Positions 7,243-15,917 of a stretch of DNA of 20,178 nt are shown here, one piece after another. The stretch is taken from positions 1 to 20,178 of the forward strand of contig JBMNNQ010000019.1 of assembly GCA_050942615.1 (NCBI GenBank). Reading direction: 5' to 3'. The notes beneath the pieces were generated by a model. That model saw nothing but the letters and a program-made list of their open reading frames with translations, did no database searches and was not told where the DNA came from. Position 1 is the stretch's first letter, and each line of letters begins with the position of its first letter. Source of the stretch: JAAZMI01 sp050942615. GTDB taxonomy: Bacteria > Bacillota > Dethiobacteria > DTU022 > UBA8154. The translations under genes and the position numbers were made by a program.

Positions 7243-7578
7243 TTACTGACGGGCGGCCTGGAGGTAATCAAGAAACAATTTTCTGAATTCTTCTGTGCTA
7301 AGTATTTTGCCGCTGGACTTAACTTCACCGTTGATTACAATTGCAGGTGTCTCCGGCAGGTTCATTTTTTCAATTTTTTTCTCATCACTGATTTCTTCCA
7401 AAACGACTATTTTTGGTACGCCGGCTGTTCCTTGGGACGCATTTGTTGCCAAGACCCTGATTTTTTTCTTGTCCGGCTCAATAATTGAAACTTTAATGGC
7501 TGTTAACCTCCCTTCCAATGCAGATCTTAGCTGGGGTAAGGTTTTTACGCCAGCACTTTGGGCAGGTTTTTTGGTCAT
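7243..7578 (-). CDS. Thioredoxin-fold protein lacking the CxxC, start uncertain
   Basis: The C-terminal half, LPETPAIVINGEVKSSGKI then STEEFRKLF, is the cis-Pro and last-strand region of small thioredoxin-like ('redox-active disulfide') proteins. There is no cysteine anywhere in the protein: where CPxC should stand, the sequence reads ATNASQG. It is therefore not a conventional disulfide reductase. The frame opens with ATG at 7578 but no ribosome site precedes it. AAGGGAGG lies 9 bases before an in-frame ATT at 7497; starting there gives an 84-aa protein (KVSIIEP...) that fits the family's usual length, but ATT starts are very rare. Located upstream of the ABC/GTPase/Fe-S genes on the same strand. 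Confidence 0.62.
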   Translation of the reverse strand: MTKKPAQSAGVKTLPQLRSALEGRLTAIKVSIIEPDKKKIRVLATNASQGTAGVPKIVVLEEISDEKKIEKMNLPETPAIVINGEVKSSGKILSTEEFRKLFLDYLQAARQ

Positions 7579-8113
7579 TGCTGTGTTTGGGAAATAAGCA
7601 AAGGGAACAAAAATATTCTGCCAGGCGAAAAAATCTTTACCCGAAACATGAATCAGCCACCCGCTTTACGGGTAATAAACGTTTTGCCCCCGCTGGGGGG
7701 TCTCTGCTATGTTGTTGGGCAGTGCGCCGGCTTTGGCAGGAACCTGCAGCATTTACCATCGCCAGCAGATTAACGGCCCACTATTATTTAAAACTTTGAA
7801 ATAATTTTACCATATTAAAAAACTTGTGTCAAAACCCGGCAACACTTTTCACTGGGCCAAGGCCTGTCTGGTTGGAAGGTCATTATTGAACGTGCAGGGC
7901 CCTGCAGGATAAAGGTAAACAGCAGCAGTTTGGAGAAATAATTGACGATAAAAACGGTGACAAAAGCGGTGCAGTAGCCTGCAATTGCCGCTGGTTAAAA
8001 TGAACGGATAGCACAATGGGCCTTCAGGGCCGGGGCCCGGCTGTTAATGCTTGAAAAGGGTAAGAGTATGAAAGGGCCTTATTTTGTAGCAGTCAGTTTA
8101 GGGAGGTAGAAAA
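7579..8113. other. Divergent intergenic region with several hairpins and a 14-bp palindrome
   Basis: Separates the minus-strand thioredoxin-like gene from aconitase. On the minus strand the leader can form ACCCG/CGGGT (around 7659-7673), CCCCC/GGGGG (7687-7691 with 7695-7699) and a GCAGG/CCTGC hairpin near 7737-7748, so a structured 5' leader is possible. A perfect palindrome TGCAGGGCCCTGCA sits at 7893-7906 and could be an operator. I compared the leader with cobalamin, TPP and tetrahydrofolate riboswitch patterns and found no match. No convincing gene or promoter was found here. Confidence 0.4.
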
Positions 8114-10042
8114 ATGGGAGAAAATTTAACAAGAAAAATATTGGGTGCGCACTTGGTGGCCGGGGAACTGAGGGCCGGCCGCGAAATTGCCGTCAAAATA
8201 GAGCAGACATTAACGCAGGATGCCACCGGCACCATGGCCTGCCTGCAGTTTGAAGCCATGGGTGTCCCCCGTGTAAAAACGGCGCTTTCTGTTTCGTATG
8301 TAGATCACAACACCCTGCAGACCGGTTTTGAAAATGCCGATGATCACCGTTATCTGCAGACCGTTGCCGCCAAATATGGTATTCATTTTTCCCGTCCCGG
8401 CAACGGCATCTGCCACCAGGTCCACCTGGAACGCTTTGCCGTCCCCGGAAAAACACTGCTCGGTTCAGACAGCCATACACCCACCGCCGGCGGCTGCGGG
8501 ATGCTGGCGATCGGTGCCGGCGGCCTGGATGTGGCTGTGGCCATGGCCGGCGGTCCCTTTTACCTGACCATGCCGGCAGTTTTGAAGGTGGAGCTTATTA
8601 ATGAACTGCCACCGTGGGTAACGGCCAAAGATGTCATTTTAGAAGTGCTGCGCCGCCTGGGCGTGAAGGGCGGGGTGGGCAAGGTGGTTGAATACACCGG
8701 GCCCGGGGTGGCCGGCCTCAGCGTGCCGGAACGCGCCACGATCACCAACATGGGTGCAGAGTTGGGGGCTACCAGCTCGCTTTTTCCCAGCGATGCGGTT
8801 ACTAAAAAGTTTCTGGAGGCCCAGGGCAGGGGGGAACAATGGATAGAGCTGCTGCCGGCGGCAGATGCCGCCTACGATGCAGCGCTGACCGTCGATTTGG
8901 CTGCACTCGAACCCCTGGCCGCCTGCCCGCACAGCCCCGATGCTGTGAAAACTGTCCGGGAAATAGGTGCCCTTAAGGTAGACCAGGTGGCGATCGGCAG
9001 TTGCACCAATTCATCCTACGCCGACCTGATGCAGGTGGCCGGCATCCTGCGGGGCAGGCAGGTGCATGAACAAGTAAGCCTGGTCATCGCCCCGGGTTCC
9101 CGGCAGGTTTTGGCAATGCTGGCCCAAAACGGCGCCTTGGCCGACCTGATTGCTGCCGGGGCGCGTCTTTTGGAATCCGCCTGCGGGCCCTGCATCGGCA
9201 TGGGGCAGGCGCCCCCTTCCGGTGCCGTGTCCGTGCGCACCTTTAACCGCAATTTTCCCGGCCGCTCCGGCACGGCAGATGCCGCAGTCTACCTGGCCAG
9301 CCCCGAAACAGCGGCTGCAGCGGCCCTGACCGGCCGGCTGACCGATCCCCGGGAACTGGGTGCATACAAAAAAATTGCACAGCCCGCCCGCTTTTTAATT
9401 GACGACCGCATGATTATCACCCCGCCTGCAAACTCGCAAGCGGTGGAGGTGCTACGGGGGCCCAACATTAAGGCGCTGCCGGTAAACCAGGCGCTGCCGG
9501 CGGAGTTGACCGCCGGGGTGCTGCTGAAGGTTGGGGATAACATCACCACCGATCATATTATGCCGGCGGGGGCCAAAATACTGCCCCTGCGCTCCAATAT
9601 CCCTGCTATCAGCGCCTATGTGTTCAGTGCGGTTGACCCGTCCTTTGCCGCCCGGGCAAAAGCAGCCGGCGGGGGGATTGTGGTCGGCGGCCATAATTAC
9701 GGCCAGGGTTCCAGCCGCGAACATGCCGCCCTGGCCCCCCTGTACCTGGGCGTCAAAGCCGTGCTGGCCAAGTCCTTTGCCCGCATTCACCGGGCCAACT
9801 TAATCAACTTTGGCATCCTGCCTCTGACTTTTACCCGGGAGGCTGATTATGACGACCTTGAAAAAGATGATCTGCTGGTGCTAGCAGCGCTGCGCAGCCA
9901 GCTGCAGGCAGAAGAACAGCTGTCAGTCAAAAACAGCCGTACAGGCGTATCCTTTGCCGTCAGCCACGGGCTGAGCCCGCGTCAAAAAGACATTATTCTG
10001 GCCGGCGGGCTGCTTAATTACACCAAGAAACAAAACAGGTAA
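8114..10042 (+). CDS. acn: Aconitate hydratase (short, Aquifex/Clostridia type)
   Basis: Interconverts citrate and isocitrate through cis-aconitate, probably feeding 2-oxoglutarate/glutamate synthesis or a partial TCA cycle. At 642 aa it is shorter than AcnA/AcnB (about 850-900) and resembles the putative-aconitase subgroup found in Clostridia and Aquifex. The three [4Fe-4S] ligands are visible: Cys297 in GSCTNSS and Cys357/Cys360 in CGPCIGMG. Substrate motifs include SYVDHNT, GSDSHTPTAGG and, in the C-terminal swivel domain, GDNITTDHIMPAG and GHNYGQGSSREHAAL. Strong SD GGGAGG. Homoaconitase or isopropylmalate isomerase is less likely because large and swivel domains are fused and no leu/lys genes are adjacent. 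Confidence 0.93.
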   Translation: MGENLTRKILGAHLVAGELRAGREIAVKIEQTLTQDATGTMACLQFEAMGVPRVKTALSVSYVDHNTLQTGFENADDHRYLQTVAAKYGIHFSRPGNGICHQVHLERFAVPGKTLLGSDSHTPTAGGCGMLAIGAGGLDVAVAMAGGPFYLTMPAVLKVELINELPPWVTAKDVILEVLRRLGVKGGVGKVVEYTGPGVAGLSVPERATITNMGAELGATSSLFPSDAVTKKFLEAQGRGEQWIELLPAADAAYDAALTVDLAALEPLAACPHSPDAVKTVREIGALKVDQVAIGSCTNSSYADLMQVAGILRGRQVHEQVSLVIAPGSRQVLAMLAQNGALADLIAAGARLLESACGPCIGMGQAPPSGAVSVRTFNRNFPGRSGTADAAVYLASPETAAAAALTGRLTDPRELGAYKKIAQPARFLIDDRMIITPPANSQAVEVLRGPNIKALPVNQALPAELTAGVLLKVGDNITTDHIMPAGAKILPLRSNIPAISAYVFSAVDPSFAARAKAAGGGIVVGGHNYGQGSSREHAALAPLYLGVKAVLAKSFARIHRANLINFGILPLTFTREADYDDLEKDDLLVLAALRSQLQAEEQLSVKNSRTGVSFAVSHGLSPRQKDIILAGGLLNYTKKQNR

Positions 10043-10119
10043 GGGCGCCCCGCAGCGCAGGTTTCCCGCAAAGGCATCAGGTTAAAGAGCATCCCTGCCA
10101 CCAAAGGCCTAAAGGGCAG

Positions 10120-10151
10120 CCGGTAACGCAGTTTTATTACTGCGTTACCGG
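10120..10151. other. Perfect 12-bp inverted repeat between aconitase and kinase genes
   Basis: CCGGTAACGCAG (10120-10131) and CTGCGTTACCGG (10140-10151) flank an 8-base TTTTATTA spacer. No T-run follows on + (TAAGGTGATAAAA), so it is a poor terminator. It could be a stem-loop protecting the aconitase mRNA end, or an operator for the kinase gene 100 bases downstream. Confidence 0.6.
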
Positions 10152-10250
10152 TAAGGTGATAAAACCTACTGCCTGTTTATTATTACCTTGCAGGACTGTG
10201 GGGAAATAACACGAATTACTTATTTGTGTAGCGGAAGGAGGAAATATGCT

Positions 10251-12920
10251 GTGCTGGGAAAATACGGGCTGTTAATTGAAAACCTGCCCCTTGCCTTTGC
10301 TGAATGTCAAATTGTAATTAATAATAAAGGGAGATCGCCGGATCTTATTGTTTTTGCGGTAAATAATGTCTTTACACAGTTGATCGGGTTGCCCCGTACC
10401 GCTGTGCTCGGCAAAAAAATAGCAGAGCTCTTCCCAGGTATTAAAACTGCGTGTTTGTCGCAGCCCGCTGCCCCGGTTTCCCGAAAAACTGCCGCTAAGG
10501 CAGACCGTTTTGCATATTATGCCCCTTTTCTGGGGCGCCCGTTAGAGGTTACGGCCTACAGCAGTGCACCGGGCTGTGTGGCCATGCTTTTCCAAGATCC
10601 TGGGGGAGAGGCTAAGCGGCAGGCAGAAAAGGCACAGCAAGAAATTGCCGCGGCCAACCGGCGCATGCTCAAGATATTGGATGCCAGTGACTCTTATGTC
10701 TATGTTGTTGACTTACAAACCTATGAAATATTATTTACAAACCGTTATGGGGAAAAACTTTTTGGCGATATCGTGGGGACGAAGTGCTGGCAGATGATAG
10801 ACAAAGGGGAAAGCGGGCCCTGTGCAGCGTGTTTGAACGAAAGACTGCTGGATGACGCCGGTTGCCCAACGGGTGTATTCTATGATAAATATAAAAATAC
10901 AAGAAATGATAGATGGTATGAACGCCGGGAAATGGCTATGCGGTGGATTAACGGGCGCATGGTAAAGTTGGGGATCGCCACCGATATTACGGAATACAGG
11001 CAGCTGCAAAAAAAATACAGCCAGGTGCAGGAACTGCTCAACGCACACCTGGAGGGGCTGTTGGATTCGGCCGCCATCTGGATCAATACCTTGGATGCGC
11101 AGGGAAATATAACCTATTGGAACAAGGCTGCCGCACAGATCAGCGGCTACCGGGCGGCAGAAGTGGTGGGCCACGCCCGGGTCTGGGATTGGCTGTACCC
11201 TGATTCCGAATACAGAAAACAGATCAGGGAAATGCGGCGGGCTATCATTTTTAAAGGTAAAAAAATAGACCATTACGAAACATCGATTCAATGTAAGGAC
11301 GGGCGGCAGCGCACGATGCTCTGTCATCTGCAGGGCATTGTTGAAGACGGCAGAATAGTCGGCAGCGTTGCTTTGGCAATTGACATCACTGCCCAAAAAC
11401 AGGTTGTCAAAGAACTGCGCTTTTCTGAAGAACGCTACCGCACGCTGGTTAATAATGCCAATGAAGCCATCATCGTTGTGCAGGACGGCCGGATTGCTTT
11501 TGCCAACCCCGCCACTGAACAGATTCTGGGCCGCCCCGTCCAGGAAATTACCGCTAGGCATCTCCTTGATTTTGTCCATCCTGGTGATCGGGAAAGGATC
11601 GTAATAAAGCACGAAAAACTGTATAGAAAGAAAGAGGTGCAAAACCCCCACCCGGCCAAACTGATTGCTGCTGATGGCGGTGTCAGGAAACTTTCCAACA
11701 GCTCTGTTTTAATTCAGTGGGAGGGGCGCCCTGCTGTTTTATGCCTAATTACCGATGTTACAGAAATGGAAAAAATGCAGGCCGAAATTATGAAGGCGGA
11801 TAAGTTGGAAGCGCTGGGCTTGCTGGCCGGCGGCATTGCCCATGACTTTAACAACTACCTGGCCACCCTGGCGGGGAATATCTCCCTGGCCAAAATCTAT
11901 AAAAATGACTACCAGAAAATACATGAAAAATTGGGCAATATGGAAAGGGCCATTCACCAGTTAAAAGACCTTTCCAACCAGTTGTTTACCTTTGCCCGGG
12001 GCGGGGGGCCGGTCAAGGAAGTGGTCTCACTGCAGGGGCTGATTGAAGATAATGTAAAATTTACCCTGAGCGGGACAAATGTGCGCTGCAGGTTTTTGCT
12101 GCCGGCAGACCTGCAGAGTGCTGCCGTAGACGAAGGGCAATTTTGCCAGGTGTTAAACAATATTGTGATCAATGCTGTGCAGGCCATGCCCGGCGGCGGC
12201 ACCTTGGCCGTTACTGCCGAAAATACGGAGCTGAAGCCCGTCGACAAGAATTATTTTCATTTACCGCTGAAAGCAGGGCCCTATGTAAAAATATCGATTC
12301 GAGACCAGGGCCCCGGTATTAAAAAAGAAGACCTGTTAAAGATATTTGATCCGTTTTTTACAACCAAGGAACGGGGGAGCGGTCTCGGTCTGGCTACCTC
12401 CTATTCGATCATCAAGAAGCACGGCGGCTATTTAGATGTGGAGTCCCAGGTAGGGGCAGGCACTACCTTTCATCTCTATCTGCCTGCTTCCCGGCAGGGC
12501 GGTAAGGGTAATCCCCGCAAAGGAGAGGCAGTCTATGGTTCGGGCAGAATATTGCTGATGGACGATGAACAGGAAATTTTAAAATTAACCGCAGAGATGT
12601 TAACTTATTTAGGTTATGAGGTAACGCTGGCCCGGGACGGCAGGGAGATGCTGTCCCGCTACCGGGCGGCTTTGAAAAGCGACCACCCTTTCGATCTGGT
12701 AATCATGGATCTGACGATCCCCGGCCGCATGGGGGGCCGGGAGGCAATTGCCGAGCTGCTGCAGGAAGACCCGGCGGTCAAAGCCCTGGTCTGCAGCGGC
12801 TATTCCGACGATCCGGTGATGAACAACTACCGCGCCCACGGTTTTAAAGGGGCGATTAGGAAGCCTTTCACAATTGAAGAGCTATCCGGGCTTGTTTCCA
12901 AAAGCATAAAAGATGACTAA
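10251..12920 (+). CDS. PAS-rich hybrid sensor histidine kinase with C-terminal receiver
   Basis: 889 aa, no transmembrane segment seen, so a cytosolic sensor. Order: PAS (about 8-105), PAS with a Cys cluster (C179, then GPCAAC with C191/C194, and C205), PAS (about 265-390), PAS (about 395-510), dimerisation/phosphoacceptor domain with His531 in GGIAHDFNN, ATPase domain (N-box LNNIVINAVQAM, G-boxes RDQGPGI and GSGLGLATSY), and a receiver with Asp771/Asp772, phosphoacceptor Asp820 (DLVIMD) and Lys871 (RKPF). No DNA-binding output or partner regulator is adjacent. GTG at 10251 is chosen because GGAAGGAGG lies 9 bases upstream; the frame also opens at a TTG at 10188 without such a site. The 3' end overlaps the methyltransferase gene by 8 bases. 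Confidence 0.93.
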   Translation: MLGKYGLLIENLPLAFAECQIVINNKGRSPDLIVFAVNNVFTQLIGLPRTAVLGKKIAELFPGIKTACLSQPAAPVSRKTAAKADRFAYYAPFLGRPLEVTAYSSAPGCVAMLFQDPGGEAKRQAEKAQQEIAAANRRMLKILDASDSYVYVVDLQTYEILFTNRYGEKLFGDIVGTKCWQMIDKGESGPCAACLNERLLDDAGCPTGVFYDKYKNTRNDRWYERREMAMRWINGRMVKLGIATDITEYRQLQKKYSQVQELLNAHLEGLLDSAAIWINTLDAQGNITYWNKAAAQISGYRAAEVVGHARVWDWLYPDSEYRKQIREMRRAIIFKGKKIDHYETSIQCKDGRQRTMLCHLQGIVEDGRIVGSVALAIDITAQKQVVKELRFSEERYRTLVNNANEAIIVVQDGRIAFANPATEQILGRPVQEITARHLLDFVHPGDRERIVIKHEKLYRKKEVQNPHPAKLIAADGGVRKLSNSSVLIQWEGRPAVLCLITDVTEMEKMQAEIMKADKLEALGLLAGGIAHDFNNYLATLAGNISLAKIYKNDYQKIHEKLGNMERAIHQLKDLSNQLFTFARGGGPVKEVVSLQGLIEDNVKFTLSGTNVRCRFLLPADLQSAAVDEGQFCQVLNNIVINAVQAMPGGGTLAVTAENTELKPVDKNYFHLPLKAGPYVKISIRDQGPGIKKEDLLKIFDPFFTTKERGSGLGLATSYSIIKKHGGYLDVESQVGAGTTFHLYLPASRQGGKGNPRKGEAVYGSGRILLMDDEQEILKLTAEMLTYLGYEVTLARDGREMLSRYRAALKSDHPFDLVIMDLTIPGRMGGREAIAELLQEDPAVKALVCSGYSDDPVMNNYRAHGFKGAIRKPFTIEELSGLVSKSIKDD

Positions 12921-13716
12921 AGGAAAATACCCCCGCAATAAAAAGACAACTTTGGACGGGAAAACCTGGCTGCGCTATTCGATCAGCGTCTGGAACGATC
13001 TGCAGAAAAACAAAGCCGAAAAGGACTACAAACACCCGGCAATGTTTCCGCGCGCCCTGGTCGACCGCCTGGTTAAGATCTTCGGCCTGCCCCGGCCGGG
13101 GCCGGTGCTCGATCCTTTCATGGGCAGCGGCAGCACCCTCTGTGCGGCCTATGCCTGCGGCCTGCCCGCGGTGGGCTTTGAAATATCCCCGGCATATATA
13201 CAGCTGGCCCGGCAGCGGCTGGCAGAAATAGACGGCAAAGCCGCAAATTATCCCCGGATCATCCAGGACGACAGCCGCAACCTGCGGCAGTACCTGCAGC
13301 CGGCAACAGTCAGCCTCTGCATCACCTCGCCGCCCTACTGGGACATCCTCGACCGGCGGCGCACCGCAGACGGCAAAACGGCCCGCAACTACGGCTGCAG
13401 CCCGCAAGATCTGAGCGCCATCAAAGACTATGCAGCATTTCTGCAGGCCTTGCAGGCAATATTTGCAGAGGTCTATACAGTGCTGGCCCCCGGGGCGTAC
13501 TGCATTGCAGTGGTCATGGATATCCGCAAAAAGGCAAATTTTTTCCCCCTGCACCTCGATCTTGCCCAAAAGCTGAAAGAAACAGGCTTCACCCTGGACG
13601 ACATCATCATCTGGGACCGGCGCCAGGACTACAACCACCTGCGCCCCCTGGGCTACCCCTATGTTTTCCGCGTCAACAAAATCCACGAATACATCCTTAT
13701 CTTCCAGAAAAGATAG
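12913..13716 (+). CDS. Small DNA methyltransferase (N4-cytosine/N6-adenine type)
   Basis: 267 aa AdoMet-dependent amino-methyltransferase. Motif I (DPFMGSGST, from Asp67) comes before motif IV (TSPPYWD, 138-144), and HPAMFPRALVDRL stands before motif I like motif X. This X-I-IV order is gamma-like although the motif wording resembles beta-class enzymes. Little room remains for a target-recognition domain (about residues 145-165, ILDRRRTADGK). The C-terminal IIIWDRRQDYNHLRPLGYPY and HEYILIFQKR are strongly family-like. No restriction endonuclease is adjacent, so it may be an orphan methylase. ATG overlaps the kinase stop (ATGACTAA), and no separate ribosome site is obvious, which suggests coupled translation. 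An RNA substrate is possible but less likely. Confidence 0.88.
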   Translation: MTKGKYPRNKKTTLDGKTWLRYSISVWNDLQKNKAEKDYKHPAMFPRALVDRLVKIFGLPRPGPVLDPFMGSGSTLCAAYACGLPAVGFEISPAYIQLARQRLAEIDGKAANYPRIIQDDSRNLRQYLQPATVSLCITSPPYWDILDRRRTADGKTARNYGCSPQDLSAIKDYAAFLQALQAIFAEVYTVLAPGAYCIAVVMDIRKKANFFPLHLDLAQKLKETGFTLDDIIIWDRRQDYNHLRPLGYPYVFRVNKIHEYILIFQKR

Positions 13717-13829
13717 CGCACCGGCTGCCCCGCGGCTGGTTTTATTCCCCATCCTTAAACAGGCTGTATAAAATTCCTAAGAACACGCATAACTAGGAGC
13801 AACTAATACAATTTGAAAGGATGAGTGGA

Positions 13830-15917
13830 ATGGATCATACCAGCCAACGGTCTCCCGGTGAAAATGAAAAAACAAGGCAGTTAAACCAATATCGGGAAAC
13901 CAACACCGGTGGGGAACTGACCAGTGATGCCGGGTTAAAGATCACAAATAATCGTTGGTCCCTGCGGGCGGGCAAACGGGGGCCAGCACTTTTTCAGGAT
14001 TCTCATTTTTATAAAAAACAGTCTCATTTAAACCGGGAACGAATACCGGAAAAGGTGGTTCATGCCCGGGGTTTCGGGGTGCATGGTGTTTTTGAATGCA
14101 CACAGTCAATGCAGGAGTATACCGTGGCTGATTTTTTGCAGGAACCGGGCACCGAAACGCCGGTTTTTGTGCGTTTTTCAAATTTTATCGGCAATAAGGG
14201 ATCTAAAGATACGGCTATTGATGTGCGGGGTTTTGCCACCAAGTTTTATACCCAGGCCGGAAACTATGATAATTTGGCCCTTTCTTTTCCGGCTTTTGTT
14301 TTGCAGGATGCCATGAAATTTGCCGATTTTGTGCACGCTGTGAAACAAAATCCGACCACGGACGTCCCGCAGGCTACCATTGCCCACGACAATGCCTGGG
14401 ACTATATCGCCAACAACCGGGAATCGGCCCATTTTATTATGTGGCTGATGTCCGGCCGGGGCCGCCCCCGCAGCTGGCGCATGATGGAAGGCTACCCTAT
14501 CAATACCTTCCGTCTGGTCAACAGGCAGGGCAAATCTACCTTTGTGCGGTTCGTCTGGAAGCCGCTTTTAGGCGTGCATTCCTTGGGACTGGAAGAGGCC
14601 AATATTATCGGCGGGGTAGATCCGGATTACCACCGTCGTGATCTGATCGAGGCCATCGAACGGGGGGCCTACCCGCAATATAACTTCGGGGTGCAGTTAA
14701 TCCCGGAGGAAGATGAATTTAAGTATGATTTCGACCTTTTGGATGCCACGAAGCTGTGGCCGGAAGAGGTTGTCCCGGTGCAGATTATCGGTAAGATGAC
14801 CCTGCACCGGCTGGTTGATAACTTCTTTGCCGAAGAGGAACAGTCTTCCTTTGACCCTTCTAATTTGGTCCCAGGCATTGACTTTTCCCTTGACCCTGTT
14901 CTGCAGGGCAGAACGTTTGCCTACCGGGATACGGATTACCACCGGCTGGGCACCGGGAATATTGAATCAATTCCTATTAACCAGCCCGTAGTTAAAGTGA
15001 ACTTTAACCAGCGGGACGGCTATTCCCACTACCGGATCGATGCTGATCCCGTCCATTTTCACAACAATTCCCTGGCTGACAACACGCCGGCAGAGGTTAC
15101 CCCCGCAGCAGGCGGTTTTACGCACTACCCGGCAGGGGTGGAGGGCGCGATAACCCGGGAACGGCCCAGTGAGAAATTTGGTGATCATTTTTCCCAGGCA
15201 AGGTTGTTCTGGAACAGCATGTCGCCCCCGGAAAGGCACAACCTGATCATTACCTTCAACTTCCACGTGGCCCGGATAAAGAGCAAAAAGGTGCGCCAGG
15301 CTGTGGTTGATATGTTTGCCCATGTGGCAGCAGAGCTGGCCGCCAGGATGGCAGAGCACGTGGGTGTTACCCCGCCGCAGATTACCCCGGTGGACGAAAC
15401 GGCGACCTCTCCGGTGCTGAGCGAGGCCAACACGATCTTCAGCGCTGCCACCCAAAAGGTGGGGATTTTGGTTGGCGCAGGGTTTGAAGACAAGGAGGTC
15501 AATGAAATCATCGGCGCCTTGAACCAAAATGGGGTATTTTTTGATGTGATCAGTGAAAAACTGGGGCCGGTTACCGGTACCGGCGGGACCATGCTAAAGG
15601 CCAACCAGCTGTTTGTGACTACCTCCCCGGTTCTCTATGATTCGCTTTATGTAGTTGGCGGGCAGGCTGAGGATCAGACAAAATTTGACCAGGAGATCAG
15701 GCACTATGTGAACATGGCCGACAGGCATTGCAAGCCAATCGGCCTGGCTACAACCGCCGCAGGCTATGGTAAGGGACTAAAAAAGGCCGCCGGTGTGGTT
15801 TTTGCCATGGAAAATCTAGACTTTGAAACCGAATTTATGGAGGCTGTTAAAAGGCAGCGTTTTTGGGAAAGGGCTTTGGATCAAACACCTGCCCCGGAAT
15901 TTGTGGGCGTGCCCTAG
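13830..15917 (+). CDS. katE: Large-subunit catalase (HPII/KatE type) with C-terminal GATase-like domain
   Basis: Heme catalase breaking down hydrogen peroxide. Distal His78 lies in VVHARGFGVHG, Asn118 in FVRFSNF, and the proximal heme-ligand Tyr365 in RTFAYRDTD. About 530 residues of catalase core are followed by the class I glutamine-amidotransferase-like domain (KVGILVGAGFEDKEV onward) that marks the large-subunit clade. The ATG at 13830 is preferred because GAAAGGA is 9 bases upstream; an ATG at 13821 directly abuts it. Total 695 aa. A TGTATAAAAT box at 13765-13774 may be its -10; no convincing PerR box was found. It points to oxidative-stress tolerance. Flanking genes look unrelated. Confidence 0.95.
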   Translation: MDHTSQRSPGENEKTRQLNQYRETNTGGELTSDAGLKITNNRWSLRAGKRGPALFQDSHFYKKQSHLNRERIPEKVVHARGFGVHGVFECTQSMQEYTVADFLQEPGTETPVFVRFSNFIGNKGSKDTAIDVRGFATKFYTQAGNYDNLALSFPAFVLQDAMKFADFVHAVKQNPTTDVPQATIAHDNAWDYIANNRESAHFIMWLMSGRGRPRSWRMMEGYPINTFRLVNRQGKSTFVRFVWKPLLGVHSLGLEEANIIGGVDPDYHRRDLIEAIERGAYPQYNFGVQLIPEEDEFKYDFDLLDATKLWPEEVVPVQIIGKMTLHRLVDNFFAEEEQSSFDPSNLVPGIDFSLDPVLQGRTFAYRDTDYHRLGTGNIESIPINQPVVKVNFNQRDGYSHYRIDADPVHFHNNSLADNTPAEVTPAAGGFTHYPAGVEGAITRERPSEKFGDHFSQARLFWNSMSPPERHNLIITFNFHVARIKSKKVRQAVVDMFAHVAAELAARMAEHVGVTPPQITPVDETATSPVLSEANTIFSAATQKVGILVGAGFEDKEVNEIIGALNQNGVFFDVISEKLGPVTGTGGTMLKANQLFVTTSPVLYDSLYVVGGQAEDQTKFDQEIRHYVNMADRHCKPIGLATTAAGYGKGLKKAAGVVFAMENLDFETEFMEAVKRQRFWERALDQTPAPEFVGVP

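Noticed and set aside
7518..7799. Plus-strand open frame opposite the thioredoxin-like gene and its leader
   Set aside because: Protein-like features, ribosome site and family resemblance are all absent; the minus strand carries the recognisable protein.
7579..7800. Cobalamin, TPP or tetrahydrofolate riboswitch in the leader
   Set aside because: Isolated short motifs look similar but the conserved core segments of these RNAs are not present.
10731..11651. 306-codon minus-strand frame inside the histidine kinase
   Set aside because: Antisense shadow: the plus strand encodes clear PAS domains over the same bases.
12868..13752. 294-codon minus-strand frame over the methyltransferase
   Set aside because: Antisense shadow of a gene with unmistakable DPFMGSGST and TSPPYWD motifs; composition is Val/Ala/Cys-rich without a family.
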